From Tetragonia tetragonoides (taxonomy: Eukaryota > Streptophyta > Magnoliopsida > Caryophyllales > Aizoaceae), in NCBI GenBank assembly GCA_038025085.1, contig CM076142.1, positions 4,315,501 through 4,379,500 on the forward strand: 64,000 nucleotides of DNA, written 5' to 3'. Below the pieces are notes generated by a model, which saw only the letters and a list, made by a program, of their open reading frames with translations, was not told the origin of the DNA and made no database searches. The position numbers and the translations under genes were made by a program. Shown piece by piece: positions 11,460 through 22,677 of the stretch. Position 1 is the first letter of the stretch. Each line of letters starts with the position of its first letter.

Positions 11460-12739
11460 TCATTTGAACATACAAAACCCATCATTCATAATGGTAAATC
11501 CCCCATCTACCACCAAATTATGCCCACTTACAAATTTGGACTTGTCACTACCTAAATAAACAGCAGCCTCAGCCACATCTTCTGTTGTACATATTGAACC
11601 CTTTAGAGAAAAACATACTACCAAAGTCATGATCTTCACCATCTTTCTCCATGTTTAACCCACTCAATGCCAAGGGAGTCATAGTCAAGTAGGGAGATAT
11701 GCAATTAACTCGAATCCCATATCGACCGAGCTCCACAGCCACATTCTTCGTGAGCCCTACCACGCCGTGTTTAGAGGCCGTGTAGCCATGGCTGAAGCAC
11801 CCACCTAAGACAGAAGCAGTACTTGCAGTGGTGATTATGCTGCCTTTTCGTGCTGGGATCATGACCCGTGCTGCATGTTTTGTGCCTAAAAACGGCCCAA
11901 CAAGGTTCACTCCAATGACCTCCTCAAACTGGGCCTTCTCAGTTTCCAGAATGTTCATATTGGTAGTCCCACTGATTCCTGCATTATTGAACATGATATC
12001 CAGCTTTCCATGCTTGGAGACAGCAAAATCCACAGCCTTTTCAACGTCTGTTTCCTTGGTCACATCGCAATGGATGAACGATGTAGAGGTTGGAATCTGC
12101 TCTTCCAAGTCTTTGGAGAGATTATAGCCTAAGTTGTCTTGGATATCCGCAATTATAACTTTGGCTCCGTTTTTGGCGAATAGCTTGGCAGTATACTCAC
12201 CTATTCCACTAGCACCACCAGTGATGATGGCAACCTTGCCTTCAAGCCTAGAACATGACTTGATTAAGTTTAAGAAATATAATTTACATAGCATACATTC
12301 ATCAATGCATATTCATTTATCATTTATCTAGCTTCATCCATATCCATTCATTTTACGAAACAGCTACAAAACTAGTACAGAATGAATACCCACTGCTCTG
12401 TCTAACTAGTAAAAATCACAAATATGAATTCAGTGACATCATGAAAGGACAAGCTGAATGAAGTACTTAAGCAGATTGAATTCGACACTGAATTAAGATC
12501 AAAGATCATGATTAGGACTTTAGGAGACTGCTCAATCCTTCTTGAGTTCCCATCTCGCTACTATGATCATATATGCATGCTCAAGTCATACCATTGAAAC
12601 AGAAACAAAGTGAAAGAAAGGACATTTACGATCGAAGTAAGAGATGTGCAGATCGAGTGCAGATTATATGGAAAACAGGAAAATGGTGTAAGATTATTTA
12701 CCTTCGAGCTGCGGCTGAAAGCAGAGAAACACTTCCCAT
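11460..12739 (-). pseudogene. S4: SDR copy broken by a 5-nt deletion near the 3' end
   Basis: Exon 1 12739-12702 (MGSVSLLSAAAR); exon 2 from 12247, intron 454 nt. The N-terminal two thirds is excellent: TGGASGIG, Asp after IIA, NNAGISG, VNLVGPF, TTAS and YTASK. Around 11612-11622 five nucleotides are missing from the Asn-Leu codons of the SNLKGS motif seen in paralogues. The original frame then ends in an unrelated tail ([10 protein letters not shown]), and the true C-terminal segment ([15 protein letters not shown] to GFCMFK) continues in another frame to 11460. The lost part contains the last strand of the fold, so activity is unlikely. A solo LTR lies 89 bp upstream of the ATG. Confidence 0.85.
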
Positions 12740-12822
12740 AGAAGATCAGCTTAGATTTTTGAATAATATCATCCCCAATCTCCACATTGGGATCACTATT
12801 TAACCGTTCCATGAAAGACTAA

Positions 12823-13573
12823 ATACCTGTTGGGGGAAAAACTACAGTATTTACACACAATCGCAGCAACAAATAATTGGAAATATAAAGTGCAAGAACC
12901 AAAAAACAACACAGTCAATTTTACGTGGAAAACCCCTCTCAATTTGGGGAAAAACCACGGTGCGGATCTCCACGCACTAAAATATGATCCACTATGATAA
13001 TCAAGAGTATAAAGGCAACAATCACAAGATCAAACAACAAGTGGACTATCTATCTTTGGTACTAGTACAAATTGACAAACCCTAGCTCAATTTGGTACTC
13101 CCACAAACCCAAAGATACACTCACAAATACCTGTTGATGACCGATCCGAATACTCTGATTACCTTCTCACGAACAAGCCGAATCAACCGTGAACTGGAAC
13201 AAACCTCTTTAAAAAATACTCAATTTCTCTCACTCTTTGTTTGTCTCTCACTCACTGGCTCTCCCTTTTCTTTGTTTCGGCTGTTTGTTCACTATCCTTC
13301 TTTCGTGACTCTCTGAAGCCCTTTTGTCCTCCTTGGCTTCTAGTGGAAGCCAATCAAAGAACTCACCCATTGGCCACTTAACAATTAGTGGGCCAAACAA
13401 ACACAACTAAGACAAAAGCCCACAAGTTGCCCATCACACACAAAATCTCACGCAGAGGCAAAATACTGAGTCTTTGCTTTCTTTTTGTTTTATTTTACTT
13501 TCTATACAAACTAAAATAAAATAAAACACAACTAAATATTATTTGGTATTTAGGGCGTTACCTCAACAATACC
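12823..13573 (-). mobile_element. Solo LTR of a Ty1-copia-like element upstream of S4
   Basis: LTR 12828-13568 (741 bp) runs TGTTGGGG...CCTCAACA and is flanked by the 5-bp duplication ATACC (12823-12827, 13569-13573). The unfilled paralogous site upstream of S2 reads AAATACCAAAAAGG near 10567. Comparison with the LTR at 15176 places the transcriptional direction on the minus strand, the same as S4 (shared U5-like tract around the TTTTCCACGT motif). No internal sequence remains, so it arose by LTR-LTR recombination. It starts 89 bp upstream of the S4 ATG. Confidence 0.9.
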
Positions 13574-13588
13574 AACAAAAGTAAAAAG

Positions 13589-13690
13589 GAAAACGCCAAG
13601 ATCCCACTAGTGCACTAAGCAAAGGTGCTCGTTTTTCCCGGCATTGCTGTCACTTTCCTTGGTTTACCTGCTGCCATTTCCTGTCTAGCG
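13589..13690 (-). promoter_or_regulatory. Conserved upstream block of S4 (now displaced by the solo LTR)
   Basis: GAAAACGCCAAG at 13589-13600, followed by GGTGCTCGTTTTTCCC and GCTGCCATTTCCTGTC, nearly identical to the block upstream of S2. The 741-bp LTR now separates it from the start codon. Confidence 0.5.
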
Positions 13691-14075
13691 CCCAAGACAA
13701 AATAATGGTAGTCCCCAAAATTATAACATAGCCACAATTATTGCTCTAAATAGTACAATACGGAGGTTTAGTGTGACATGAGTTACCAATTACAGGGGTT
13801 ATTATTGCTTTGACATGGTTTCAACAAAGTGTCGGCAGGAAATTAAAGGAAAATTCAAGCTACAATATTTAGCATCAACTAGAGTTTAACATACTTATCT
13901 CTTCTTATGAACAATACACTAAAATTTCCATTTGTTTAACAGATACATCTATATATACTTGCAAATTACTCGTACATAAGATGATTCGAGGACTAGTACA
14001 AATCCAACTCAATATTCCATTTCTAACTTGAGGTCATCCACTATTTTGCACCATATTATCTACTAGTACTCTTAA
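13691..14075. other. Intergenic DNA between S5 3' end and S4 promoter
   Basis: Noncoding sequence paralogous to 10700-11107 (shared GGAGGTTTAGTGTGACATG and TTGACATGGTTTCAACAAAG). It is part of the duplicated unit. No separate gene is seen. Confidence 0.6.
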
Positions 14076-15098
14076 TCAGAACATACAAAACCCAGCATTC
14101 ATAATGGAAAGTCCCCCATCCACTACTAGATTATGGCCACTAACATACTTAGACTCATCACTCCCTAAATAAAGCGCAGCCTCAGCCACATCTTGTGTTT
14201 TACAGAAAGAGCCCTTAAGATTAGAGAATATCTTACCCATAAACTCATCATCATCATCTTTTATGTTCAATGCTCTCCTTGAAAGCAGGGTCGAAACCAC
14301 ATGGGGAGAAATGCAATTAACTCGAATCCCAAATCGTCCGAGCTCAACAGCCACGTTCCTTGTGAGCCCGACTGCCCGAGCACCCCGTACTTAGAGGCCG
14401 TGTAGGGATGTGGACACCCTCCAGCTAGTGTAGAGCAAACACTAGCTGTGGTGATTATGCTGCCCGTTCGAGCAGCTATCATGACTTCTGCCGCATACTT
14501 GGTACCCAAGAACGCACCCACCAGGTTCACGTTGACGACCTCCTCAAACTCTGCCTTACTGACTTCCACGATGGGCTGGTGTTTGGAAGGACCGGCAATG
14601 CCCGCGTTGTTGTACATGATATCAAGTTTTCCATGCTCAGAAATGGCAAAATCGACCACATTTTTGATGTCTGTCTCATTGGTCACGTCACAGTGGATGA
14701 AGGATGATGATGATGAGGTTGATGCAGAGGTTGATTGATGACGGTCCAAGTCTTTGGAGAGATTATGGCCTAAGTCATCTTGGATATCAGCGATTATGAC
14801 TTTGGCACCGTGTTTGGCGAATAGCCTGGCTGTACATTCGCCTATTCCGCTAGCTCCACCTGTGATGATGGCTACCTTGCCTTCAAGCCTGGTATAATTG
14901 AAATTGTTTGAACATCGGAGAAATTATTAGATGGGAGCATTAGTCCCGGACCATGTAATAATCTCTCTGTACATCGGGCCAAATAGGCTCTTGAGTAATT
15001 AGTTGCCACATAAAAGTGAAAGGAAGAAGATTTATTATCAACAGAATTCAGAAATCTTACCTTCTAGCACCAGCTGAAAGCAAAGAAACACTTGCCAT
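14076..15098 (-). pseudogene. S5: SDR copy with an 8-nt insertion just after the catalytic Lys
   Basis: Exon 1 15098-15061 (MASVSLLSAGAR); exon 2 14888-14076; the intron is only 172 nt. Reading starts well (LEGKVAIITGGASGIGE, AKHGAKVIIADIQDDLGH) and has an extra Ser/Thr-rich loop (STSASTSSSSS, encoded by TCA repeats). Right after [10 protein letters not shown] an additional 8 nt (around 14368-14378) repeats TCGGGC and shifts the frame. The remainder, [16 protein letters not shown] to NAGFCMF, is open in the other frame. Only this one lesion is seen, so it is either a young pseudogene or an assembly error. The 78 bp between the ATG and a solo LTR leave little native promoter. Confidence 0.82.
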
Positions 15099-15170
15099 TG
15101 ATAATAATACTACTCGTACTATGTAGGGACTGATGAGTGATGAGGCTGTATCATGTACTATGTACATATG

Positions 15171-16046
15171 CGGACTGTTGGGCCTAGCGAGCCTGACATG
15201 GAGAAACCTTGGGGTGACTCGGGATGACACGAATACGTGTGGGTACAATGGAGACTAAGAATAGATAAGGATAAGCATTCTGGTTGCGATAGGTTATGTT
15301 ACCGTATGTTATGTTACGTTAGGTTACATTATCGTAGGTTATGTTACGGTAGGTTATGTTACAGTAGGTTACGTTACCGTAGGTTATGTTACGATAAGTT
15401 ATGTTAATGTATGATATGTTATGTTACGGTATATGATCTTTCGGGATGTTTCCTTATGAGGGTAGTGCTCCATGGAAACTCTATGTAAAGGAGGTTTCCT
15501 AGTAGTATTTGTCTTGCTATGCAAGTACGTAATCTCCTAGATAGAATAGGGTACTAGTTCTATTAGGAGTGGATTTAGGGTTCTCTTAGCCTATAAATAA
15601 GATTTGAGGGCTAAAGAGAATTAAGCTGGTACTCTAAGATTAAGAGAGTCACCATGTGATCTGAGGTGATCTAGAGAGAGTCACCATGAATGCCTTGAGA
15701 GTCCTGTGATGAGTTCTTGAGTAGTGCAGGTGAGCCCGTTGGGAGTCACATATGTCTAGGATGAGCCTGTTAGGAGTCATTTAATGAGAAGACACAATCA
15801 TTGGGATGATTGTGTGGGTTATGTAAGACATGATCTTGGGGGATCGTGTGAGAAACACAATGAGTGATACTTGATTGTGTGATTGTACACTAATGGTTGT
15901 TAATTGATTAGTGGATTTGTTTTGACCGTATGGGCGGTCACGTGGTTTTCTCCCAATTTGGGTTTCCACGTTAAATTGTTGTGTGCTTTGTATTTGTTAT
16001 TTTTGATCTCTTAATTCGCATCAATGGATAAATCCCCAACACGGAC
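15171..16046 (+). mobile_element. Solo LTR of a Ty1-copia-like element upstream of S5
   Basis: LTR 15176-16041 (866 bp), TGTTGGG...CCCCAACA, with the 5-bp duplication CGGAC at 15171-15175 and 16042-16046. It has a TATA-like CTATAAATAA at 15591-15600, so its sense strand is plus, opposite to S5. A 17-bp minisatellite lies inside. The 3' part (CCCAATTTGGGTTTCCACGT) is related to the solo LTR at 12828. It begins 78 bp upstream of the S5 ATG. Confidence 0.9.
15288..15432. repeat. 17-bp minisatellite (TAGGTTATGTTACGGTA-like)
   Basis: About eight imperfect head-to-tail copies of a GGTTATGTTACGGTA-type unit inside the solo LTR, between its left end and the TATA-like sequence. It may be a U3 enhancer-like repeat of the parent retrotransposon; that role is inferred from position only. 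Confidence 0.75.
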
Positions 16047-16761
16047 TTTTGCAGATATAAGTTGAGAAACAATTGGTTCGCCCTGTCAACTTTGTCACCA
16101 ATAATCCATCAAAAGAGACATCTAAATTGAGTACGAAAATTGAAACGCCAAGAAATTAAAAGCCAATTAGTAATAAATAGGCGTGCATGTTTTTCCTTGC
16201 TGCCATTTTCGTCGTACCACCAGTCACATTTTCCTGTCGGGTCTGTCGTGATAGCTTAGTATGGTAAGTTAGCTCCATGACCATGCCAACATTATTTTGT
16301 TAGTCTGGGACTACATGGTTTCGTAACATGAACAATTACTATGCTCCAGTGAACAGCAATCCTATACCGAGCTTGATTTCATAACTCTGTTTTTGCTTAG
16401 AACTTTGAATGAAAGTCCAGATATCTATCATGAAAGTGAGTAACAAAACAATATTAGAAGCCTAATTACTTTTTAGTCTTAAGGAGAGATACAATAAATT
16501 ACATACAACGAAAAACCCAGGACTTAATATATCCAAAGCCTCAATCTTATACATAATCGGGGTATTAGAAGTGTAGGTATACTACATCTTTCAATGTAGG
16601 ACCCCTGTTTTCGAAAGACATGATAACTCACTAAACATATGAATTCCATTTTTTCATTAAGTGCCAAAACTTAAGAGTAGTTAGAATAATAAGACTAGGA
16701 AAGTACAAAAGGCACCATGTTCGGTTCCTGACTTGTGCTCATATCCTTGATTTTGCAGTTA
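16047..16761. other. Promoter-side DNA of S5 and intergenic to S6
   Basis: Contains the displaced promoter block (16142-16240) and then AT-rich intergenic DNA with no supported gene. Confidence 0.5.
16142..16240 (-). promoter_or_regulatory. Conserved upstream block of S5
   Basis: GAAACGCCAAG followed by CATGTTTTTCC, GCTGCCATTTTCGTCGTA and TTTTCCTGTCGG. This is the same motif order as upstream of other array members, here separated from its gene by the solo LTR. It is closest to the S6 version, which shares the TTTTCGTCGTA segment. Confidence 0.45.
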
Positions 16762-17827
16762 TCAATCGAACATACAAAACCCAGCATTCATAATGGAAAA
16801 TCCTCCATCAACAACCAGATTATGTCCACTGATAAACTTGGACTCATCACTTCCCAAATAAACCGCAGCCTCGGCTACATCTTGTGTTCTACATATGGAA
16901 CCCTTCATATTGGAATAGAACTTCGAACTCTGCATCAGCATTACCATCATCATGTATGTTAAATATCCTCTTTGTAATAGAGGTCGAAACCACGTACGGG
17001 GAAATGCAATTAACTCGGATCCCATATTGCCCGAGCTCTACAGCCACATTCCTCGTGAGACCAAGCACGCCGTGCTTAGAAGCCGTGTAGGCATGAGAGC
17101 ACAGCCCACCTAGCGCAGAGGAAATGCTAGCAGTGGTGACTATGCTGCCCCTCGTTCTGGCAGCTATCATTGCTTTTGCCGCATGCTTTGTGCCCAAGAA
17201 CGCGCCCACCAGGTTCACGCCGATGACCTCATTGAACTGGGCCTTATCAACATCAATGATAGACTGGTTATTGGAGGGATCAACAATGCCCGCGTTGTTG
17301 TACATGATATCGAGTTTTCCATGCTCAGAGATGGCAAAATCAACGACATTTTTTATGTCTGTTTCGTTGGTTACGTCACATTGGATGAACGAAGATGGTG
17401 ATGATCCTGAGCTTGGTTTTTGACTGTCCAATTCTTTCGAGAGATTATGGCCTAAATCATCTTGGTTATCAACGATTATGACTTTGGCTCCGTGTTTGGC
17501 GAATAGCCTGGCTGTACACTCACCTATGCCGCTAGCTCCACCTGTGATGATGGCAACCTTACCTTCAAGCCTGACATATTCAAGAGTTCGTTTGGTTTAG
17601 CTTCTACATATTTCAACTTCTCCTCTCACGTCGATCCTTACCACTCTCCTTGAGGGAATCGAAAAACGTGACACGAGAAGTTGATACTCTTACAGTAATT
17701 CACAGTAATTAGTAGCCATAACAATGTAAAAGGACGGAGATATACTAAATACTCCATTGCAGATTGACAAAACACTTTAGAAAGCTTACCTTCTTGCAGC
17801 AGCTGAAAGCAGAGAAACACTTCCCAT
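16762..17827 (-). pseudogene. S6: SDR copy with a 2-nt deletion near the 3' end
   Basis: Exon 1 17827-17790 (MGSVSLLSAAAR), intron 219 nt, exon 2 17570-16762. The catalytic parts are present: GGASGIG, NNAGIVD, VNLVGAF, TTAS, YTASKHG. Around 16924-16930 the codons for the EFGKFYS segment read GAGTTCGAAGTTC, two nucleotides short of the paralogues. The first frame then terminates after [12 protein letters not shown], while [21 protein letters not shown] to NAGFCMFD is preserved in the next frame. The product would lack the last ~46 residues. An extra Arg in IAARTRGS is unusual for the array. Confidence 0.84.
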
Positions 17828-17993
17828 TGATAAAATCACTTTTGTATGGCGAGAGAAGACTGATGAGATTCACTATATATCTGCTGTTTGCTCTATTCTG
17901 TTTCACATGTTTAAACTGAGAACCGATAGATTTCCTTTGTCAAATTATTTTCATCAATCCATCAAAACCATTGAAAATAGTTACCAAAAAAAA

Positions 17994-18090
17994 GAAAACG
18001 CCAAGGAACCAAAAGCAAATGAAACAAGGGGTTCTCGTTTGTCCATACTGCCATTTTCGTCGTATCACACTATCACTTGCACATGATCCT
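17994..18090 (-). promoter_or_regulatory. Conserved upstream block of S6
   Basis: GAAAACGCCAAG at 17994-18005, then GGTTCTCGTTTGTCC and CTGCCATTTTCGTCGTATCAC, about 170 bp upstream of the S6 ATG with no insertion in between. It serves as the intact reference arrangement. Confidence 0.5.
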
Positions 18091-18519
18091 GTCCGAGTGT
18101 CGGTGTCGGGTGGCCAACAGGCTACAGAAACACACAAAAGATCCTCTCCATCTCTACTCTTGGTCCAATATGATAAGAGTTAATCATACATGGTTTTGGA
18201 CAAAGGACGATTCCCATGTCCCAATGAATACTGATCGCAAGCTTGAATTAATAATTCCACTTTCCAAGCGAGTGGATATAATCTTTAAGAGATTACTGTA
18301 CTTAATTTTTTTCAGAAAAATATATTACTCCTCATGATATCACTTCATAATGGCAAAACAGGGGATATAGTTTGATATTTAACTTCAAACAGCAGCTTGA
18401 GCATACACAAAGAAAATTTGTCAACCAACTTATAGTTCAGTTGACCAAAGAACAAAGTGCCAAAAACTTATAAAACGAGATGAAGTACAGAGCACACATA
18501 CTTGAATTTGCACCATATC
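18091..18519. other. Intergenic DNA between S7 and S6
   Basis: AT-rich, no supported gene. The 3' UTR of S7 must lie in the right part. Confidence 0.4.
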
Positions 18520-19685
18520 TCAATCGAACATACAAAACCCAGCATTCATAATGGAAAAGCCGCCATCCACCATCAGATTATGCCCACTAATAAACTTGGA
18601 CTCATCACTGCCTAAATAAACCGCAGCCTTAGCCACATCTTCTGCTGTACATGCTGAACCCTTAAGATTCGAGAAAATCTTACCAAACTCTTCACTGTCG
18701 TCATCTATATTTAACGCTCTCTTTGCCATCGGGGTCAGAGTCACATAAGGAGATATGCAATTAACTCGTATCCCATATCGCCTGAGCTCTACAGCCACGT
18801 TCCTTGTCAGCCCCACCACGCCATGCTTAGAGGCTGTGTAGCCATGGGTGAAGGCCCCACCTACGACAGAGGAAGTACTTGCAGTAGTGATTATACTGCC
18901 CTTTCGGGCTGGGATCATGGCTCGGGCTGCATATTTAGTCCCCAAGAATGGACCAACGAGGTTCACATTCATAACTTCCTCAAACTGGGCCTTCTCAATG
19001 TCCAGGATGCTCAAGTTAGTACTCCCAGTGATTCCCGCGTTGTTGTACATAATATCAAGCTTTCCGTGCTTAGAGATGGCAAAATCAACAGCATTTTTAA
19101 CATCTGTTTCGTAGGTCACATCGCAGTGGATGAAAGATGCTGAGGTTGGGGCGTACTCTTCCAAGTCCTTGCAGAGGTTATGGCCTAAGTCGTCTTGGAT
19201 ATCAGCAATTATGACTTTGGCTCCGTGTTTGGCGAAAAGCTTAGTGGTATACTCGCCTATTCCGCTAGCACCACCAGTGATGATGGCAACCTTGCCTTCA
19301 AGCCTGCGAGATTTTATTATCAGAAAAAGAAATGTGGATTGTGGAGGTTACCCCCATTTTCTAACAAATGAGCATAATAGTCACAACTTGCATATATAAC
19401 CTTGTTTGTTATATCTGAAAAGTAACAGCTATGAGTAAAATAAACCAAGAACATTATGGAACCTAATAAGAGCTTAGTAACAAAGTGTTTGATGAGAATG
19501 TGCAGCTAACACCCCACAGACCACAGCAAAGTTCCAATTCTTTCAATTACCCTACTGAAATCAATGCGAAGAAAAGGATATTTACGACCGAAGTAAGTAA
19601 GAAATAGCCGACAGACTGCGGAAAGCAGGAAGATAGGGGAAGATTACCTTCTAGCAGCGGCTGAAAGCAGAGAAATACTTCCCAT
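18520..19685 (-). CDS. S7: short-chain dehydrogenase/reductase (SDR110C-like), intact
   Basis: Exon 1 19685-19648 (MGSISLLSAAAR), intron 344 nt with a CGCAG acceptor, exon 2 19303-18520; 273 residues. Cofactor motif TGGASGIG at 22-29, Asp47 for NAD(H) preference, NNAG 100-103, catalytic Asn127, Ser155, Tyr168, Lys172. The C-terminal [22 protein letters not shown] is complete. It should catalyse NAD-linked oxidation or reduction of a small alcohol or ketone; the substrate is unknown. Oddities: Cys57 replaces the usual Ser in HNLxKDL, and Arg replaces Gly in AVELRRYGIRVN, a position that is Gly in all neighbours. A full-length copia element begins only 88 bp upstream of the ATG in the same orientation, so its 3' LTR may drive or disrupt transcription. 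Confidence 0.92.
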
Positions 19686-19772
19686 TAATGACCAGCTTAG
19701 CTTGTTGAATAGTATTATCTCAAATCTGCTTGCCTAGCTTGCCCAGATTTAACTCTGGTGAAGTTCCTATAA

Positions 19773-19980
19773 TGACAAGTTTGAGGCAGAAAAGATGATT
19801 TCTATATTGATCTGTACGCAATATATATATACAGTCCTAACCCTATACAATATCTTCTTCAAAAAGGAAACAATCCTAAACAATATCAAACTCTAATATA
19901 ACCTGCCATAAATGGGCGTAACAGAATATTACAAAGGTCACGCCTTAATCTCGGAGATCTTGTAACAAGATCTCGTAACA
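19773..19980 (-). repeat. 3' LTR of the copia element
   Basis: 208 bp, minus-strand TGTTACGAG...ACTTGTCA, lying 88 bp upstream of the S7 ATG and reading toward it. It has only a short AT run where the 5' LTR has ~129 bp. Confidence 0.92.
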
Positions 19981-19995
19981 CCCCCCCCTCAAGTT
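19981..19995 (-). other. Polypurine tract of the copia element
   Basis: Minus strand CAACTTGAGGGGGGGG directly abuts the 3' LTR, the standard plus-strand primer site. The TGA stop of the polyprotein overlaps it. Confidence 0.85.
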
Positions 19996-22313
19996 GGAGC
20001 GTGGGGATTTACGATGCCCAACTTGCTGAGTAGTAGATCAAACTGCTTCCTGCCTAGAGCCTTTGTAAATAAGTCAGCCAATTGCACTGTCGTAGACACA
20101 TATGATGGTTCAATCAGACCTTCGGTAATAGCATCTCGAACAAAGTGACAATCAACTTCAATATGCTTGGTGTGTTCATGGTAAACCGGATTGCGGGCAA
20201 TGTGTAAAGCTGATTGACTATCACAAAACAATGGTATAGCTTTAAGATGGTGAACACCCAAACTTAATAACAAACCTTTCAACCACTTGAGTTCACAAGT
20301 AATGGCAGTCATGGATCGATATTCTGCTTCAGCGGAAGACTTTGAGACAGTGGTTTGCTTCTTTGTTTTCCATGAGATAGGTGATTGACCAAGAAATACC
20401 AGCCAACCGGTCAAGGATCGCCGTGTGAGGGGACAGGCAGCCCAATCTGAATCACACCATCCGTTTAAAGATAAATCACTACCAACTCGCAATAAAATAC
20501 CTTGACCTGGGGTTCCTTTTAAGTAACGCACAACTCGCAAAGCGGCCTCCCAATGCTCTTGGTGAGGATCTTGCATAAATTGAGATAAGAGATGAACAGA
20601 ATATGCCAAGTCAGGTCGTGTGACAGACAAATACACAAGACGACCTACAAGCCGTCGATAGGATTCTGGATCATCAAGTTTGGCACCAATAGCATGGCCT
20701 AACTTGTGATTTTGTTCAATAGGAGTGTCTGCTGGTTTGGCCCCCAAGAGGCCGACCTCAGTAATAATATCAAGAGTATATTTTCTTTGACAAAGAAATA
20801 AGCCAGCTGAACTCCGTGCTACCTCAATACCAAGGAGATATTTAAGTGGACCAAGATCTTTCATATGAAAACAGTCACCCAAATAAGCCTTGAAAACACT
20901 TAAAGCAGCAGAATCATTGCCAGAAATAATTAAATCATCAACATACACCAAGACATTGAGCTGCACGCCATCTTTAGTGTAAGTAAACAATGAATAATCA
21001 GAGTAAGACTGAAGAAATCCATACCCTTTCAAAGCAGTGACCAGTTTTGCAAACCAACAACGGGGTGCCTGTTTTAAGCCATATAAAGATTTGCGAAGAC
21101 GGCAAACCAGATTTGGCTCCGAGGACGTGAAACCAGGAGGTAATTTCATATAAATTTTCTCATCAAGATCACCATGGAGAAAGGCATTATGGACATCCAT
21201 TTGGTGAAGTTCCCAATTCTTGGAAGCGGCAATCGCTAGAAAGGCACGAATGGTTGCCATTTTGGCAACGGGTTCAAAGGTCTCAGAATAATCCAAGCCT
21301 TCTATTTGATGATTTTCAAAAATAACCAAGCGAGCTTTTAAACGCTCAAGATCTCCATTGGAGAGGTATTTCCTCTTATAAACCCATTGATTTCCCAGTG
21401 CACGCTTACCAGGTGGAAGTGATTCGAGAGTCCAAGTACCATTCTCCTCCAAGGCTTTAATTTCCTCCTGCATAGCCTTCTTCCACCCATCATCTTTCAT
21501 GGCCTCCTTAAAAGACCGAGGTTCCTCTCCTGTAGTAACAGCTGCAAGAAACTTGCGATAGGGCAGAGAGAAATTGTCACAATTAATATAATGTGCTATA
21601 GGAAAAGGAGTACCTGAGGTATGCTGTGGAAGGGAAGTAGCAGTGTTCGATGGACTCTCTTTAACAACGCTGTGAGTAACATAATCCTTTAGGAGCACGG
21701 ATGGGGTTTTAGTGCGCTTTCCACGACCCAAAACTTCTTCGGAACCCTGATTATTTAAGCCTGCATGTTCTTCAGTATGGTCAGACCCAGACCCAGTTTG
21801 GACAGAATCGTCCACAACACTAGGCTGTTCTATTTCGATTTGGCTTACCGGATGTGTGGTTTGGTCAGACCCAATATTGACAGTGGCAGAGGAATTAGGG
21901 TCATTGGGGATAAGAGGCACATCTAGACCCTCATCTGTTGTTTTCCTGGTATTAGGGACAGTGGCAACAGTGGAGTCTTCAAAAAAATCTGCAAAATCTA
22001 AATCAATATCCACTTCCATATCAAAGTGATCCGTTGGCCTAATATTGCTAGCTTTCGTGTCAACAAAGGGAAAAATCTCTTCAAAGAATTTTACGTCTCT
22101 TGACATAAAGAACTCATGTTTATCAAGATCATAAAGCCGCCATCCCTTTTGACCAAAAGGATACCCAACAAATATGCATTTCACGGCTACGACTCGCAAA
22201 TTTCTCCCCCTTTGTCTTTTGGTTGTGGGCAAAACATAAAGACCCAAACATTCGAATGGTATCATAAGATGGAGAATAACCAAACAATATCTTAAACGGA
22301 GTGAGATTGTCAA
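19989..22313 (-). pseudogene. Copia pol: reverse transcriptase and RNase H segment (long open frame)
   Basis: An open frame of about 770 codons. It starts within the integrase C-terminal part (FVGYPFGQKGWRLYDLD and the FFEE segment), then a variable linker. Reverse transcriptase follows, with WKKAMQEEIKALEENGTW, LVIFENHQIEGLDYSETF and the catalytic YVDDLIISG. RNase H follows with the SSAEAEYRSM signature, then ADLFTKAL. The RT core is intact, but it is separated by a frameshift (around 22205) from the upstream integrase, so the polyprotein cannot be made as one chain. The AltM at the start is not a real start codon context. Confidence 0.92.
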
Positions 22314-22677
22314 GGACAGTAGAAGGAGTTCTATTGATTAAATGGGCAGCGGCCAAAACACTCTCCCTCCAAAAATAAATAAGCAAATTTGCTTGGAAGC
22401 GCAAGGCACGAGCAACATTTAGAATGTGTTTGTGTTTTCTCTCAACTCTCCCATTTTGTTGTGGTGTCCCAGTACATGAGGTTTGAAATAGGATACCACA
22501 AGCAGTAAAATAACCAAGCAAACACCGGAATTCCGTTCCATTATCACTCCGAACAATTTTTATGGTTTGAGAAAATTGTCTCTCAACCATAGCAACAAAG
22601 GACATAAATTTAAAAAAGACCTCTGTTTTATCATCCATCAAATAAACCCACACAGCCCGAGAAAATATCATCCACAA
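22129..22677 (-). pseudogene. Copia integrase catalytic core fragment
   Basis: Contains the rve core: FSRAVWVYLM, IVRSDNGTEF and GTPQQNGRVERKHKHILNVAR, including the second Asp and the Glu of the DDE triad. A one-base insertion at about 22665 breaks it from the upstream half, and another near 22205 breaks it from the RT frame. Confidence 0.88.
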
